Below, one piece after another: positions 1 to 9,249 of a stretch of DNA of 64,000 nt. Each line of letters starts with the position of its first letter. Position 1 is the stretch's first letter. This DNA is from Nocardia inohanensis NBRC 100128 (GTDB taxonomy: Bacteria > Actinomycetota > Actinomycetes > Mycobacteriales > Mycobacteriaceae): assembly GCF_001612945.1 (NCBI RefSeq), contig NZ_BDBK01000014.1:62001-126000 (forward strand), in the 5' to 3' direction. The notes under the pieces are model-generated. The model made no database searches and was not told the origin of the DNA. It saw only the letters and a list, made by a program, of their open reading frames with translations. Position numbers and translations under genes: made by a program.

Positions 1-5
1 CCTCC

Positions 6-1109
6 TCAGGAATGGGCGTAGCGATTGGCGGGACGCGGCAGACCGAGGCGTTCACGCAGGGTGGGGGTGTCCGCCGAGACGACCGCCGGCGGCGCGATAT
101 CGGGCAGGTGCGGCAGCGCCGCGGGCAGGGCCAGCGGACGCAGCACCACGCCGTCGGCGGCGTTCCGGTCGCTCACCTCGGTCAGCAGGCCGCGCAGTTC
201 CGCGGCGGTGCCGATGTGGAAGACGGTGTGCGGGGCCGCCGTCGCAGCCCAGTCCTCGAGTTGCGCGACCTCGGCGGCGGCCCGATCCGCGGTGGCGGCG
301 AGGTGAATATCGATATCCAGCAGGATCCGGACCTGATCGGGGTCGCGTCCGGCTGCGGTTGTCGCCGTGCGGATTTCGCGGCGGTAGGCGATCGCGGTGG
401 CCAGGTCACCGGCCGTGATCCGGATGAGGTCGGCGCGGCGGGCGGCCACTCCGGCACTGTGCGGGCCGGCGGCGCGCACCGCCACCAGCGGCTGCCCCTG
501 CGGCGGGCGCGGAGTGATGGACGGCCCCTTCACCGAGAAGTTGTCGCCCGCGAAATTGATGTAGTGCAGCCGATTCCGGTCGATGAACCGCCCGGTGGGC
601 ACATCGCGAATCTCGGCGTCGTCCTCCCAGCTGTCCCACAGCCGCGCCACCACCTCGGCGGCTTCATCGGCTTCGTGCCAGCGCGAAGCGGCATCCTGTT
701 CGTCCTTGCGGCCGAAGAGTTTCGCTTCGCCGGTCGAGACGGTGAGCTCCCAGCCCGCGCGACCGGCGCTCGCGAAGTCCAGGCTCGCAATGGCTTTCGA
801 GAGATGGAACGGTTCGGTGTGCGTGACCGACGCCTGCGGAATCAACCCGATCCGCCGGGTGACGGCGGCGACCCGGGCGGCCACCGCCACCGCGTCCAGC
901 TGCCCCGCCGCACCCGCCGGCAACGCGAAAGCGTCCGGCAGGAAGGCGAAGTCGATGCCCGACTCCTCGGCGGCCCGCACCGCGTCCACCCAGTACCCGG
1001 CGGTGAACAACTCCTCGGCGCGGGAATCCGCGCGCCGCCAGGAAGCGGGGTGCGCGCCGGTACCGGAGAGCTCCAGGCCCAGCAGCAAGGGAGTTCGATC
1101 GGACATCAC
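6..1109 (-). CDS. NtaA/SnaA/DszA-like FMN-dependent monooxygenase
   Basis: A 367-aa luciferase-like (LLM) flavin monooxygenase. Such enzymes use reduced FMN, supplied by a separate flavin reductase, and O2 to oxidise small organic substrates, often cleaving C-S or C-N bonds. The pattern HYINFAGDNF followed by GPSITPRPPQG and later VRAAGPHSAG is the arrangement expected of the NtaA/SnaA/DszA branch rather than of bacterial luciferase. It is the last gene of a ten-gene minus-strand operon, and its start overlaps the end of the fused ABC ATPase by 4 nt, which suggests translational coupling. With two importers upstream, a role in breaking down an imported organosulfur or amino-acid-like compound is inferred; the substrate cannot be read from sequence. 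The stop codon is 5 nt inside the window edge, so the gene is complete. Confidence 0.85.
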   Translation of the reverse strand: MMSDRTPLLLGLELSGTGAHPASWRRADSRAEELFTAGYWVDAVRAAEESGIDFAFLPDAFALPAGAAGQLDAVAVAARVAAVTRRIGLIPQASVTHTEPFHLSKAIASLDFASAGRAGWELTVSTGEAKLFGRKDEQDAASRWHEADEAAEVVARLWDSWEDDAEIRDVPTGRFIDRNRLHYINFAGDNFSVKGPSITPRPPQGQPLVAVRAAGPHSAGVAARRADLIRITAGDLATAIAYRREIRTATTAAGRDPDQVRILLDIDIHLAATADRAAAEVAQLEDWAATAAPHTVFHIGTAAELRGLLTEVSDRNAADGVVLRPLALPAALPHLPDIAPPAVVSADTPTLRERLGLPRPANRYAHS

Positions 1110-2806
1110 GCGGTCCTTTCCAGAGGGGTGGGCGCGACCGGTACGGCGGCCAGCAGTTCCCGGGTGTACTCGTCTCGCGGCGCGTCGAAGAGCGTTGCGG
1201 TGTCCGCGGTTTCGACGATTCGGCCGTGCCGCATGACCGCTACCCGGTCGGCGAGCCGCCGCACCACGGCGAGATCGTGCGAGATGAAGAGGTAGGCCAG
1301 GTTTCGTTCGGCCCGCAGGCGCTCCAGCAGGTCCAGGATCTGCGCCTGCACCGAGACGTCCAGTGCGGAAACCGGTTCGTCCAGGATCAGCAGGTCCGGA
1401 CGCAGCGCCAGCGCGCGGGCGATGGCGACCCGCTGCCGCTGACCGCCGGAGAGCTCGGCCGGACGGCGATCGAGGTAGTCGCCCGGCAGCGCGACCTGTT
1501 CCAGCAGTTCGGCCACCGTGTCGCGGCGGCCGCGCCGGGTGCCGATCCCGAACGCCTGCAAGGGCTCCGCCACGATCTGCGCGATGGTGAGTTTCGGATT
1601 CAGGGACACGTAGGGGTTCTGGTACACGACCTGAATCCGCCGCCGCAGCTCCCGCAGCTTCGCCCCGCGCAGCGTGGTGATATCCGCCCCGTCGAAGGTG
1701 ATGGTGCCCGCGTCCGCCGCCGCCAGCCGCGCGATGATCCGCGCGGTGGTGGACTTGCCGGAGCCGGATTCGCCCACCACGGCCAGGGTTTCGCCGCGCC
1801 GGACCTCCAGCGCGACATCATCCACGGCCGTCAGCGTGAAATCCCGCGTGATTCGGAAGGACTTCCGCAACCCGGTCGCGGTCAGCAGCGGACGGGGGTC
1901 GTCACCGTGCGCGGTCACCGCGGCAGCGCCGGGCTCCGTCCGCGCTACCGCCGCGGCGGCGCCACGAGGACCGTTCGCGTCGGGACGACCGGAGTCGGTA
2001 TGGCTCGCCGCCCGCCCGCCGGAGAGGGCGGGGGCCGCCGCGATCAGGCGTTGGGTGTATTCGTGCTGCGGATCACCCAATACCGCCGCGGCGGTGCCGG
2101 TTTCGACGATGCGGCCCTGTTGCATGACCGCGATGCGGTCGGCTCGTTCGGCGGCGACGGCCAGGTCATGGGTGATCAGCAAGACGGCGGTGCCGGATTC
2201 CGAGGTGCGGCGGGCCAGGTGGTCGAGGATGCGGCGCTGCACCGTCACATCGAGGGCGCTGGTCGGCTCGTCGGCGATCACCAGGTCGGGCGTGCAGGCC
2301 AGCGCGATACCGATGAGAACGCGCTGCCGCTGACCGCCGGAGAGGTCCTGGGGGTATTGGCGCGCACGAAGTTCGGGGCGGTCGAGCCCCGCCTCCTCGA
2401 GAATGCGGATCGCCTCGGTCGCCGCGGTGCGCTTGTCGGCGCGACCGTGGATGCGCAGCACCTCCGCCACCTGATCGCCGATGCGCAGCACCGGGTTGAG
2501 GGAGGTGCCGGGGTCCTGCGGAACCAGGCCAATACGTGCTCCACGCAGGTGTTGTAGCGTCCGCTGGGGAGCACGGTCGATGCGGTCGCCCGCGAAGGTG
2601 ATCTCGCCCTCGGTGATCACACCGCCATCGAGCAGGCCGATCACCGAATGCGCGAGAGTGGACTTGCCGGAACCGGATTCGCCGACCAGCGCCACGGTCT
2701 CCCCCCGCTCGACGTGTAGATCCACCCCTGCCACCGCACCGGTGACTCCGGTACTGCCCCGGTATTCGACCCGCAGGCCCCGAACTTTCAGCAATGGATC
2801 ACTCAT
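1106..2806 (-). CDS. Fused oligopeptide/dipeptide-type ABC transporter ATPase (DppD-DppF like)
   Basis: A 566-aa protein with two complete ATPase domains in tandem. The first has Walker A GESGSGKST at residues 42-50, signature LSGGQRQRV and Walker B LVIADEP. The second repeats GESGSGKST, LSGGQRQRV and LLILDEP. The fusion replaces the usual DppD and DppF pair and would power import by the adjacent Dpp-type permeases. The ATG at 2806 (MSDPLLKV) was chosen because it overlaps the DppC-like stop by 4 nt; the open frame runs further upstream only as a shadow of the permease. The linker between the domains (about residues 260-330) is Ala/Gly-rich and looks unstructured. Substrate is unknown; operon context suggests an organosulfur or peptide-like compound. 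Confidence 0.9.
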   Translation of the reverse strand: MSDPLLKVRGLRVEYRGSTGVTGAVAGVDLHVERGETVALVGESGSGKSTLAHSVIGLLDGGVITEGEITFAGDRIDRAPQRTLQHLRGARIGLVPQDPGTSLNPVLRIGDQVAEVLRIHGRADKRTAATEAIRILEEAGLDRPELRARQYPQDLSGGQRQRVLIGIALACTPDLVIADEPTSALDVTVQRRILDHLARRTSESGTAVLLITHDLAVAAERADRIAVMQQGRIVETGTAAAVLGDPQHEYTQRLIAAAPALSGGRAASHTDSGRPDANGPRGAAAAVARTEPGAAAVTAHGDDPRPLLTATGLRKSFRITRDFTLTAVDDVALEVRRGETLAVVGESGSGKSTTARIIARLAAADAGTITFDGADITTLRGAKLRELRRRIQVVYQNPYVSLNPKLTIAQIVAEPLQAFGIGTRRGRRDTVAELLEQVALPGDYLDRRPAELSGGQRQRVAIARALALRPDLLILDEPVSALDVSVQAQILDLLERLRAERNLAYLFISHDLAVVRRLADRVAVMRHGRIVETADTATLFDAPRDEYTRELLAAVPVAPTPLERTA

Positions 2807-3672
2807 CGCGAGTTGTCCTTGTGCAGAGCGCGCGCGATGCGCTGGGTGGAGAGCACCAGGGCGACGATCACGATCCCCGGCAGCGTGGTCAGCCACCACG
2901 CGGTGGCGAGATAGTTGCGCCCCTCGGAGATCAACGTCCCCCACTCCGGAGTCGGCGGCACCGCGCCGTAGCCGAGGAAGCTCAGTGAGGCGACTGCCAG
3001 CACGGACACCCCGAAATCGACGGTGGCCAGCGCGGCCACCGGACCGTACGCATTGCGCAGCACATGCCGGAACAACACGGTGTGCCAGCGCACCCCGGCG
3101 GCGAACGCGGCCTCCACATACGGTGCGCTGCGCACCCGCAGCACCTCGCCCCGCATCACCCGCGCGAACCTCGCGATCAGCGAAACGCCCACGGCGATAG
3201 CCACATTGCGTGTTCCGAGGCCCAGCACGGTGATCAATGCCAGCGAGGTCAGCAGCTCCGGAATCGACAGCAGCACATCGATGACCCGGCTGATGGCGGT
3301 ATCCACCAGCCCGCCCGCCATACCCGCGACCAAGCCGACGAGACTGCCCACCACCAGCCCGAGCAGCACCGCGCACACCGTCGCGGTCAACGACAACGCC
3401 GCCCCGTGCACGATCCGCGTGTACAGATCGCGCCCGAGATTGTCTGTCCCGAACCAGTGTTCGGCGCTCGGCCCCCGCAACTTCTGCGCGGGCACCCCGG
3501 CCAGCGGATCCCGAGCGGCGAACAGCGACGGCGCCAGCGCCCATCCGAGGACCAGCAGCACCATCAGCCCGGCAACCGCCAGCCCGAGATTGCCGCGCAG
3601 CCAGCGTGCCGCCCGCCGCACCGGAATGGACGGCAGCACGGTCGATTCGCGCAGCGCCAGCGCCTCAGCCAT
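2803..3672 (-). CDS. ABC transporter permease, DppC/OppC type
   Basis: A 289-aa inner-membrane permease of the peptide/nickel importer family. The N-terminal OppC-like segment with one hydrophobic helix (about residues 28-50) is followed by the binding-protein-dependent transport domain. The cytoplasmic EAA loop reads YVEAAFAAGVRWHTVLFRHVL, where the ATPase docks. A short extracytoplasmic segment with HWFGTDNLGRD, typical of OppC proteins, precedes the domain. The gene is sandwiched between a 58-codon ORF (8-nt overlap) and the fused ATPase (4-nt overlap), so translation of all three is probably coupled. It should form a heterodimer with the DppB-like permease. Confidence 0.9.
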   Translation of the reverse strand: MAEALALRESTVLPSIPVRRAARWLRGNLGLAVAGLMVLLVLGWALAPSLFAARDPLAGVPAQKLRGPSAEHWFGTDNLGRDLYTRIVHGAALSLTATVCAVLLGLVVGSLVGLVAGMAGGLVDTAISRVIDVLLSIPELLTSLALITVLGLGTRNVAIAVGVSLIARFARVMRGEVLRVRSAPYVEAAFAAGVRWHTVLFRHVLRNAYGPVAALATVDFGVSVLAVASLSFLGYGAVPPTPEWGTLISEGRNYLATAWWLTTLPGIVIVALVLSTQRIARALHKDNSR

Positions 3673-3841
3673 CGATCATCGACCTGCCGTGCTCGGACCC
3701 GTTCTCGCCGTCGGCGGACCACCAGGCCAGGCCGGGATCGACCAGCGTGTGCGACAGCAGCAGGCGGCGGGAGCGGGGTCCACTCGAACTGCGCAGGCGA
3801 TCACGCAGTTCGCGCAGGAAGCGGGGTGAGAGTTCAGGCAT
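3665..3841 (-). CDS. Small ORF nested between two permease genes, function unknown
   Basis: A 58-aa reading frame that fills what would otherwise be a gap of about 160 nt between the DppB-like and DppC-like permeases. Its ATG (3841) overlaps the upstream stop in ATGCCTGA, and its own TGA overlaps the downstream start in ATGGCTGA. That symmetrical 8-nt overlap at both ends is the main evidence that it is translated. The peptide begins MPELSPRFLRELRDRLR, a basic amphipathic stretch, then has a hydrophobic patch (LLLSHTLVDPGLAWW) and an acidic, Gly/Ser-rich tail. There is no signal peptide or clear membrane helix. I do not recognise a family. It could be a coupling peptide, a transporter accessory subunit, or untranslated spacer. 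Confidence 0.5.
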   Translation of the reverse strand: MPELSPRFLRELRDRLRSSSGPRSRRLLLSHTLVDPGLAWWSADGENGSEHGRSMIDG

Positions 3842-4796
3842 TGGCGCGCTCCTTGGTCGAGACGCTCTGTGCGATACGGGGATCGATGAGGGGTTGCACC
3901 AGATCGACGAGCAGGGTGACCGCCACGAAGACCAGGGCGGCGAAGGTGACGATGCCCTGCACGACGGGGATGTCCTGGCGCAGTACGGCTTCCTGGGTGA
4001 GGCGGCCGATGCCGGGACGGGAGAAGACCGTTTCGACGACGACCGAACCTGCCAGCACGGTGCCGACCCAGAGTCCGGAGACGGTGAGGGCCGCGCCGGC
4101 GGCGGGGCGCAGGACATGGCGGAGCTGCACCCACCAGCGGGATGCGCCCTTGGCGAAGGCGACCTCCACGAACGGCTGCCGCCAGGTGCTGATCAGGCTG
4201 GAGTAGAGGACCTGCGCGATGACCGCACCGACCGGGATCGACAGGGTGATCGCCGGGAGCAGGGTGGCGGTGAGGCCGGTGCCGCCGAAGGCCGGGACCA
4301 GGCGCAAACGGAACGAGAACACTTGCAGGAGCAGCAATCCCACCCAGAAGGTGGGGGCGGACGCGCCCAGCGGCGGCAGGGCGGTGAGGAAGCCGCGCAG
4401 CCAGCCGCGTTCGGTGTAGGCGGCGGCCAGAGCCAGAGCCGCACCGCCGACTACGGCGAACAGCATGGCCAGCGACGCCAGGGCCAGGGTCGAGGGCAGG
4501 GCCTCGCCCAGTGCGCCGGTGACGGATTGACCGGTGCCGATGGAGTGGCCGAGGTCGCCGCGCACCGCATGGGTGAGCGCCGTCCAGTACTGGACCACCA
4601 GCGGTTCGTCCAAACCGTACCGGGCGCGCATCTCGGCGATGGCCGCCGCGTCCACCCGGGTACCGGTGGTGGCGTCCCCCGCCGCGATCTCCACCGGATC
4701 GGCGGGCAGCAGGTACAGCACCACGAACGACAGGGTGAAGGCCGCCCACAGCACGCCGATCGCCTGCGCTACCCGTCCGATCACGTACCGCCGCAT
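3834..4796 (-). CDS. ABC transporter permease, DppB/OppB type
   Basis: A 320-aa permease of the peptide/nickel family. The N-terminus (RRYVIGRVAQAIGVLWAAF) is the usual OppB start helix, and the EAA-type loop reads FVEVAFAKGASRWWVQLRHVL. About six membrane segments are visible. The gene begins only 4 nt after the binding-protein gene stop, so it belongs to the same transcript. It pairs with the DppC-like permease two ORFs downstream and is energised by the fused ATPase. The ATG at 4796 gives a normal family length. Confidence 0.9.
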   Translation of the reverse strand: MRRYVIGRVAQAIGVLWAAFTLSFVVLYLLPADPVEIAAGDATTGTRVDAAAIAEMRARYGLDEPLVVQYWTALTHAVRGDLGHSIGTGQSVTGALGEALPSTLALASLAMLFAVVGGAALALAAAYTERGWLRGFLTALPPLGASAPTFWVGLLLLQVFSFRLRLVPAFGGTGLTATLLPAITLSIPVGAVIAQVLYSSLISTWRQPFVEVAFAKGASRWWVQLRHVLRPAAGAALTVSGLWVGTVLAGSVVVETVFSRPGIGRLTQEAVLRQDIPVVQGIVTFAALVFVAVTLLVDLVQPLIDPRIAQSVSTKERANA

Positions 4797-4800
4797 GGGT

Positions 4801-6402
4801 TTACCGCTTCACCCAGGTGTCGTGGAAGACCAGGCGCGCGGAGGCGTCGAACTTCACGCCCGCCGCGGCCGGCGCGACGCCGATGGCCTGCGACAGCTCC
4901 AGGGTGGGAATCCACAGGCCCTCGTCGAACACCGCGTTCTGGGCCTCGCCGAGGATCTTGGCTCGCTGCACCGGATCGGTCACCGAAAGCTGTTGTGCCA
5001 GCAGCGCATCCAGCTTGGTGGCCTCGGTGCGCGCATTGAAGTTGCGCTGGTCCAGCGCGAAGGTGCGCAGGATGTCACCGTCGGCACGGCTGGTGTTGTA
5101 GTAGTTGACGTCGAAGTCCTTGTTGTTCTGCCGGGTCGTCCACTCCGCCACCGAGACCGGCTCCAGCCGCAGATCGACGCCGATGGCGCGGAACTGCTGC
5201 TGGGTCAGCTCGAGAATGGCCTGGTTGGCGGCGAACACGGGCGCGAACACCACGCCGAAGGACAGCCGCTGCCCGTCCTTCACCCGGATGCCGTCGCCGC
5301 CGGGCACCCAGCCCGCCTGATCCAGCAGCTGTTTCGACGCGGCCGGGTCGTACTTCACCCGCGACGACAGATCCAGGTAGCCCGGCGTGCGGGAGGCCAG
5401 CACGCTGGTGGCGGTCTTGAACTGCGGACCCAGCACGGTGTCCACCAGTTCCTTGCGGTTCACCGCCGTGAGCAGCGCCGCCCGCACCGCGAACTCGCGC
5501 AGCGGGCCGCGAGTCACATTGGGCTGCAAGCCGAACGGAATGCCCGGGTTGGAGGTGAACTGCACCCGCCCGCCGGCCGCTTCGATCTGCGCGACGTCCT
5601 GCGGCAGCGCGTCGCTGATCGCGTCCAGCTGCCCGGAGGCGAGCGAGCCGGTCCGGACGCCGGCCTCCGGCACCACGGTGAACTCGATCTTGTCGAGGTA
5701 GGCGTCACCACGGTGATCCTGGAGCGACGAGCCCCAGTTGTAGCCGGTGCGCTTCGCCAGCGTGACGGACGCGTTCTGCTTCCACTCCGCGTAGGTGAAC
5801 GGACCGGAGCCGATATTGCTCCCCAGGCAGCGCTCGTCGGCCGACTTCGCGACGGTCGCCTCGGACTGGATGCCGAGCTGCGGCGTCGAAGTCGCCTGGA
5901 GGAACTGGGAATTGGGCGCGCCGAAGTCGACCTGCACGGTCCGCGCGTCGAGCACCGTGGCACCGGCGTATCCGGCCAGGTATCCCGCCGCGAGCGGCGC
6001 CTTCACCGCGCCGATGGCGACCACGGAGTCGAGGTTCTTCTTCACGACCTCGGGGGTGAGCGGCGTGCCGTCGCTGAAGGTGACGCCCTCCTTCAATCGG
6101 AAGGTGAAGGATTTGGCGTCCTGGCTGACCGTCCACTGATCGGCCAGCCACGGCCGCAGCTCCCCGGAATCGGGATCCTGATCCAGCAGCGAATCCACCA
6201 CCTGCCGGGTCACGTAGATGGTCTGGTTCGTCCCGGACTGCACCGGATCCGAGCAGGTCGGGGCCACCGACAGGCCGTAGCGCAGGGTGCCGCCGGACTG
6301 CGGCGGACCATCGGCGGCGGTGCTGCCGCCACCACCGCCACCGCAGGCGGCGACGGACAAGGTGGCGGCCAGGACTCCGGCCAGGGCCAGGGGGCGTTTC
6401 AT
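4801..6402 (-). CDS. ABC transporter substrate-binding lipoprotein, family 5
   Basis: A 533-aa extracytoplasmic solute-binding protein. The signal peptide ends in the lipobox LSVAAC with Cys20 as the lipidation site, followed by a Gly-rich linker. The mature part carries family-5 hallmarks: a ligand-lobe start GGTLRYGLS, FTFRLKEGVTFSDGTPLTPE, and a long peptide/nickel-binding fold. It would deliver ligand to the DppB/DppC permeases encoded immediately downstream. Its start overlaps the stop of the luciferase-like gene by 4 nt (ATGA). Family-5 proteins bind peptides, nickel, opines, sugars or glutathione-like compounds, so the ligand is open. Confidence 0.9.
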   Translation of the reverse strand: MKRPLALAGVLAATLSVAACGGGGGGSTAADGPPQSGGTLRYGLSVAPTCSDPVQSGTNQTIYVTRQVVDSLLDQDPDSGELRPWLADQWTVSQDAKSFTFRLKEGVTFSDGTPLTPEVVKKNLDSVVAIGAVKAPLAAGYLAGYAGATVLDARTVQVDFGAPNSQFLQATSTPQLGIQSEATVAKSADERCLGSNIGSGPFTYAEWKQNASVTLAKRTGYNWGSSLQDHRGDAYLDKIEFTVVPEAGVRTGSLASGQLDAISDALPQDVAQIEAAGGRVQFTSNPGIPFGLQPNVTRGPLREFAVRAALLTAVNRKELVDTVLGPQFKTATSVLASRTPGYLDLSSRVKYDPAASKQLLDQAGWVPGGDGIRVKDGQRLSFGVVFAPVFAANQAILELTQQQFRAIGVDLRLEPVSVAEWTTRQNNKDFDVNYYNTSRADGDILRTFALDQRNFNARTEATKLDALLAQQLSVTDPVQRAKILGEAQNAVFDEGLWIPTLELSQAIGVAPAAAGVKFDASARLVFHDTWVKR

Positions 6403-7469
6403 CGAATGACTCCGGAGGGGTAACGATCGGCTCCGAGCGGACGGCTCGGAATGCGCTGCCGCAGTTCGGGTGCGACCTCGGATTGGAAGAGCTCGAGGCT
6501 CTCGCGATGCTGTTTCTCGGTGCGGCCGTCACCGTCCGCGCCCAGATGGACCACCTCGTGACCGAAGCGCTCGTGATAGCGGGACAGCTTGTCCAGCACC
6601 TGCTGGGGACTGCCGATGAGCGCGGAGGATCGCTCGGCGAAGTCCTCCACGCTGTCGAACACGATGGGCACGTTGAACTTTCGCGCCACCGCCTGCCGCG
6701 CCTCGAAGATCGGCCGGTAGGCGGCGATGGCGTCCTGGGAATCGCGGGTCACCAGGAACCCGGCGGTGCCCGCGCCCACCAGCGCTTCGGCCGGGTCGTG
6801 GCCGTAGGCTGCCCAGCGCTCGCGATAGTGATCGATCAGCTCCGCGTACGGTTCGATCGGATTGGTGACATTGGCGGAGAAGAGCGGATCACCGTGCAGC
6901 GCGGCGTAATCCGCTGATTCCCGGCTGGTGGCGCTGCCGTGCCAGATGCGCAGCCGCGGCTGCAAGGGCCGGGGCAGGGCTTTGGCGTCGGTCAGCGACG
7001 GCCGGAAACTGCCCGCCCAGGTGACGCTGTCGCTGTCCCACAGCTTGCGGAACAGTTCGTAGCCTTCGCGATTGCGATCCCACTGATCCTCGGTGGTGAC
7101 GTGGAACAGCTGGGCCTGCGCCGCGCCGTTGCCCTTGCCGATGATGATCTCCAGGCGGCCGTCGGAGAGATTGTCCAGCGTGGAGTAGTCCTCGAAGGCG
7201 CGCACCGGATCCAGCAGGCTCAGCGTGGTGACGCCGGTGAACAGCGCGATCTCGGAGGTGACGGCCGCGATATGGCTGAGCACCACCGGCGGGGCCGCCG
7301 AGATGAACGGATCCTCGTGCCGCTCGCCGACCGCGAAACCGTCGTAGCCGAGGTCCTCGGCCAGCTTCGCGCTCTCCACCACCCGGCGCAGGCGCTGCCG
7401 GGCGGTCTCGGTCGCCCCGGTGATGGGGTCCGGTACGTGCGTGATCAGGGTCAGCAGTAGGAACTTCAC
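6399..7469 (-). CDS. LLM class flavin-dependent oxidoreductase
   Basis: A 356-aa protein of the bacterial luciferase-like superfamily. The segment LGYDGFAVGERHEDPF near residue 40 and the loop LSDGRLEIIIGKGNG near residue 105 are typical of the flavin-binding TIM barrel. It differs clearly from the NtaA/DszA-like paralogue at the operon end, so the operon encodes two distinct flavin monooxygenases that may act in sequence. It lies 3 nt after the amino-acid-binding lipoprotein gene and overlaps the family-5 binding protein by 4 nt. Whether it uses FMNH2 or F420 cannot be settled by eye; actinobacteria have both. Confidence 0.85.
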   Translation of the reverse strand: MKFLLLTLITHVPDPITGATETARQRLRRVVESAKLAEDLGYDGFAVGERHEDPFISAAPPVVLSHIAAVTSEIALFTGVTTLSLLDPVRAFEDYSTLDNLSDGRLEIIIGKGNGAAQAQLFHVTTEDQWDRNREGYELFRKLWDSDSVTWAGSFRPSLTDAKALPRPLQPRLRIWHGSATSRESADYAALHGDPLFSANVTNPIEPYAELIDHYRERWAAYGHDPAEALVGAGTAGFLVTRDSQDAIAAYRPIFEARQAVARKFNVPIVFDSVEDFAERSSALIGSPQQVLDKLSRYHERFGHEVVHLGADGDGRTEKQHRESLELFQSEVAPELRQRIPSRPLGADRYPSGVIR

Positions 7470-7472
7470 GCC

Positions 7473-8453
7473 TCAGCCCTTCTTCTTCGGGAGTCCGGCG
7501 GGGTTGATCCGCGACTGCTTCACGACCTCGCTGCTCAGGCCCCAGCGGTCGATGACCTTCTGGTAGATCCCGTTGTCGATGGCGTATTGGATGGCCTGCT
7601 GGAATGCCTTGATCAGGCCGTTGTCCTTGCGGGTGAGGGCCGCGATCTCGGCTTGCAGGGCATCGCCCGCACCGGAGACGGTGGTGACCACCTTGGTCTG
7701 GCCGGCGGTGGCGGAGTGGTACTGCGCCGACGGGTTCGGGCCGAGGTAACCGTCCAGGCGGCCCGAGGACAGCCCCAGGTAGTAGTCGGTGACCTGCTGG
7801 AAGTACTGGATCTCGATCTTGGGCAGGCCCTCGGCGAGGTTGGCGTCGTTCCACGACACCAGCACCTGCTCCTGGTTGGTGCCGGAGCCGACGCCGATCT
7901 TCTTGCCCGCCAGCGACTTCCGGTCGGCGAAGGTCCAGGTGGCGTCCTTGGGAACCTCCAGGGCGATATTGTCCAGGCGGTAGGTGGCGAAGTCGTACTT
8001 CTCCTTGCGCTCCTCGGTGACCGTCACGTTGGAGATGAAGGCGTCCACCTCACCGGAGTCGACCTTCACGAAGTTCTGCGCCCAATCCGCCACGCGCGCA
8101 TCCAGTTTCAGACCCAGGATGTCGGCGATCACGGTGGCGAAGTCGATTTCGGAGCCGACCACGGTGCGATCGTCGGTGGCGTAGAAGCGCAGCGGCGGCG
8201 CGGCCCCGGCGGCCCCGGTGACGATCAGCGTGCCGCGATCCCGGATGGCCTGCGGCACCTGCGCGGCAATGGCATCGACCTTGGTCGCGTGCACCCGGCC
8301 GGACTGCTCCGGCGAGAGATCGTAGGTGGTGCCGTTGGCGGTCCGCACACTCGCGTCGCCGTCGTCGCCCTTACCGCACGCACCGGCGAGCAGGCTCAAC
8401 GCGGTGAGGGCGGCCAGGGCGGTGACCCGTCTGCGACGGCTCTTCAGGGACAT
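7473..8453 (-). CDS. Polar amino-acid ABC transporter substrate-binding lipoprotein
   Basis: A 326-aa family-3 solute-binding protein. An Arg-rich N-terminus (SLKSRRRR) leads into a hydrophobic helix and lipobox LLAGAC with Cys26. The mature region contains GSEIDFATVIADILGLKLD and VDAFISNVTVTEERKEKYDFA, the classic signature of amino-acid binding proteins. The ATG at 8453 is chosen because the longer frame upstream only shadows the ATPase gene and would bury the signal peptide. It works with the ATPase (31 nt upstream) and the permease. Cystine-type importers have the same layout, which fits a sulfur-scavenging reading. Confidence 0.9.
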   Translation of the reverse strand: MSLKSRRRRVTALAALTALSLLAGACGKGDDGDASVRTANGTTYDLSPEQSGRVHATKVDAIAAQVPQAIRDRGTLIVTGAAGAAPPLRFYATDDRTVVGSEIDFATVIADILGLKLDARVADWAQNFVKVDSGEVDAFISNVTVTEERKEKYDFATYRLDNIALEVPKDATWTFADRKSLAGKKIGVGSGTNQEQVLVSWNDANLAEGLPKIEIQYFQQVTDYYLGLSSGRLDGYLGPNPSAQYHSATAGQTKVVTTVSGAGDALQAEIAALTRKDNGLIKAFQQAIQYAIDNGIYQKVIDRWGLSSEVVKQSRINPAGLPKKKG

Positions 8454-8484
8454 GTGAACGGTTCCTTGTCTATCGGGTTGCGCG

Positions 8485-9249
8485 TCAGAGCGCGTGCGCG
8501 AGAAAGGCTTTGGTGCGCTCGTGCGCGGGGGTGTCGAAGACCCGGGCGGGCGGGCCGTGCTCGACCACCCGGCCCGCGTCCAGCAGCACCACGGTGTCGG
8601 CGACCTCCCGCGCGAAACCGAGTTCGTGGGTGACGATGACCAGGGTCGAACCGCCGCGCGCCAGATCGCGGATGACGTCGAGCACCTCGCCGACCAGTTC
8701 GGGATCGAGGGCGGAGGTGGGTTCGTCGAACAGCACCACCTCCGGCCGCAGGGCCAGCGCCCGCGCGATGGCGACGCGCTGCTGCTGGCCGCCGGAGAGG
8801 CGCTTGGGGTACTCATCGGCCTTGTCCGCCAAGCCGACTCTCGTCAGCAACTCCAGGGCTTCGGCCCGCGCCTCGTCCTTGGGACGCCCCTGCGACGCGA
8901 TCGGCGCGAGCGCCACGTTCTCGAGTACCGTCAAATGCGGGAAGAGATTGAAGTTCTGGAAGACGAAGCCGATCCGCGAACGCTGCCGCAGGATCTCGCG
9001 TTCGGACAGCTCGTGCAGCTTGTCGCCCTTGCGGCGGTAACCGACCAGTTCACCGGCGACCCGCACGGTGCCCGCGTCCACCTGCTCCAGATGGTTGATG
9101 GTGCGCAGCAGCGTGGACTTGCCCGAACCGGACGGACCCAGGATGACGGTCACCTCGCCGGGCCGCACCGCCAGATCGACTCCGGCCAGTACCTCGGTGC
9201 CGCCGAAGGACTTCCGCACCCCGCGCAGGTGGATCGCGTACTCGCTCAT
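8485..9249 (-). CDS. Polar amino-acid ABC transporter ATPase (GlnQ/TcyC type)
   Basis: A 254-aa ATPase with Walker A GPSGSGKST at residues 38-46, Q-loop region FVFQNFNLFPHLTVLENV, signature LSGGQQQRV, Walker B VVLFDEPTSALD and the switch His in VTHELGFA. These are the features of the polar amino-acid uptake ATPases. It overlaps the permease gene by 4 nt and energises it. The residues EREILRQRSRIGFVFQ include a short insertion (about residues 65-85) common in this subgroup. Confidence 0.92.
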   Translation of the reverse strand: MSEYAIHLRGVRKSFGGTEVLAGVDLAVRPGEVTVILGPSGSGKSTLLRTINHLEQVDAGTVRVAGELVGYRRKGDKLHELSEREILRQRSRIGFVFQNFNLFPHLTVLENVALAPIASQGRPKDEARAEALELLTRVGLADKADEYPKRLSGGQQQRVAIARALALRPEVVLFDEPTSALDPELVGEVLDVIRDLARGGSTLVIVTHELGFAREVADTVVLLDAGRVVEHGPPARVFDTPAHERTKAFLAHAL

